Made by a program: the position numbers and the translations under genes
The notes under the pieces: model-generated
What the model was told of the DNA's origin: nothing
Database searches by the model: none
Seen by the model: only the letters and a program-made list of their open reading frames with translations
Part shown: positions 13,183 through 13,657 of the stretch, piece after piece
Position numbering within the stretch: position 1 is the stretch's first letter
How the letters are laid out: each line of letters starts with the position of its first letter
Origin: Amphritea sp.
GTDB lineage: Bacteria; Pseudomonadota; Gammaproteobacteria; Pseudomonadales; Balneatricaceae
Length of the DNA: 13,657 nt
Assembly (NCBI GenBank): GCA_018067325.1
Contig: JAGPUU010000438.1
Coordinates: 1-13,657 of the forward strand
Direction of reading: 5' to 3'

Positions 13183-13657
13183 TCAGCTTACGCTATTCTC
13201 GCTGGAGTCTGTGTCGCTTACAGGCGCTTCATTAACCGCAGTGGTACGCGGATCATTTGGTGCCCGACGTGTGCGGCGCTGACGTGGTGCTGCAGCTTCA
13301 GGGTTGGCAGCAACAGGTGCTTCGCGACGAGGAGCTGGAGTCACGACTACTTCATCAGAAGCAACAACGGGTGCGGTAGACTCTGGACGCTTACGAACAC
13401 GACGTCCGGCTGGCCGAGGCTGTTCAGTCTCAGTGGCAGGCGTTTCAACAACAGGAGCTTCAACCACTGGCGCTTCAACCACCGACGCTTCAACTACCGG
13501 CGCTTCAACAACAGGCGCTTCAACGACTGGCGCTTCAGCTACTGGCGCTTCAACCACTGGAGCTTCAACCACTGGAGCTTCAACAACTGGAGTTTCAACT
13601 ACAGGCGCTTCAACAACAGGCGCTTTAGCTACTGGAGCTTGAGCCACAGGCGCTTCA
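13183..13657 (-). CDS. rne: C-terminal tail of ribonuclease E (partial, 5' part outside window)
   Basis: About 158 codons of the 3' end of a gene entering from the right edge; the catalytic domain is not seen. The protein is low-complexity: a Pro/Ala/Val/Glu pentad repeat, then an Arg-rich stretch (GRRVRKRPES), then RQRRTRRAPNDPR near the end and an acidic Ser-rich terminus. The RRAPNDPR motif and the convergent position next to murB match RNase E of Pseudomonas-like gammaproteobacteria. Tails of this sort are disordered scaffolds of the RNA degradosome, with Arg-rich segments contacting RNA. An unrelated PAV-rich basic protein is the alternative. The frame continues past 13647 to the window edge, so no start lies here. 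Confidence 0.83.
   Translation of the reverse strand, partial: EAPVAQAPVAKAPVVEAPVVETPVVEAPVVEAPVVEAPVAEAPVVEAPVVEAPVVEASVVEAPVVEAPVVETPATETEQPRPAGRRVRKRPESTAPVVASDEVVVTPAPRREAPVAANPEAAAPRQRRTRRAPNDPRTTAVNEAPVSDTDSSENSVS
13439..13657 (-). repeat. rne: 15-bp tandem repeat coding for a VVEAP pentad
   Basis: About 14 to 15 units of a degenerate 15-bp repeat (plus-strand form close to GGCGCTTCAACCACT) run to the window edge. Each encodes five residues, mostly VVEAP with variants VVETP, VAEAP, VVEAS and VAKAP. Third-position differences are scattered, so copies are not all recent. The period is a multiple of three, so copy-number change keeps the frame. Confidence 0.92.

Noticed and set aside
13304..13642. 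Plus-strand open frame of repeated TTGAS pentads opposite the RNase E tail
   Set aside because: It is produced by the 15-bp repeat being free of stops on both strands. It has no ribosome binding site, and the minus-strand frame has the RNase E-like RRAPNDPR motif.
13439..13657. Regular repeats that might suggest a CRISPR array or satellite
   Set aside because: Units are contiguous 15-bp copies without spacers and keep a single coding frame with third-position variation, so this is a coding repeat.

Overview
The window looks like chromosomal DNA of a marine gammaproteobacterium, probably of the Oceanospirillales type (near Amphritea, Neptunomonas or Marinobacterium). The reasons are moderate GC content, a type I MurB next to a low-molecular-weight protein tyrosine phosphatase and convergent to a gene with an RNase E-like tail (a Pseudomonas-type arrangement), and a rich aromatic-catabolism complement. 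The species assignment is inference; no rRNA or other decisive marker is present.

Positions 1-1698 (+ strand) are the end of an aromatic catabolic operon: the C-terminus of a thiolase, an intradiol dioxygenase of the hydroxyquinol 1,2-dioxygenase type, a small YCII-family protein and a small Rieske [2Fe-2S] ferredoxin. Two tandem terminator-like hairpins follow. A translationally coupled pair comes next (1853-3008, + strand): a PaaI-like hotdog thioesterase and a TauE/SafE-type permease.

Positions 3112-6035 hold what looks like a quinone or electrophile defence module. DoxX, a pirin and a WrbA-type NAD(P)H:quinone oxidoreductase are on the minus strand, divergent from a LysR-type regulator. 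The 110-bp intergenic region between them carries two perfect 8-bp inverted repeats. Hydroxyquinol autoxidises readily to a quinone, so this module would suit the upstream pathway.

Positions 6103-6939 (minus) encode a BKACE-family beta-keto acid cleavage enzyme. Its promoter region contains three 15-bp GTTCG-N5-CGAAC-like sites at exactly 19-bp spacing. One site fills the spacer of a TTGACC-17-TAATAT promoter. The sites resemble the published PcaR operator of Pseudomonas putida, which suggests an IclR-family regulator responding to a beta-ketoadipate-type signal. A possible joint reading is that ring cleavage leads to 3-oxoadipate, which is then processed by CoA-transferase plus thiolase, by the BKACE enzyme, or by both.

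Positions 7036-7469 hold no clear gene, only two hairpins and a possible gene remnant. Then come a DUF2189-type membrane protein (+) and a convergent minus-strand pair of lipid-related genes: an alpha/beta hydrolase and a PlsB-like acyltransferase. After a non-coding gap of about 430 bp comes the housekeeping end: a low-molecular-weight tyrosine phosphatase (TTG start) overlapping murB by one base, a perfect bidirectional terminator, and the repeat-rich C-terminal tail of RNase E running off the right edge.
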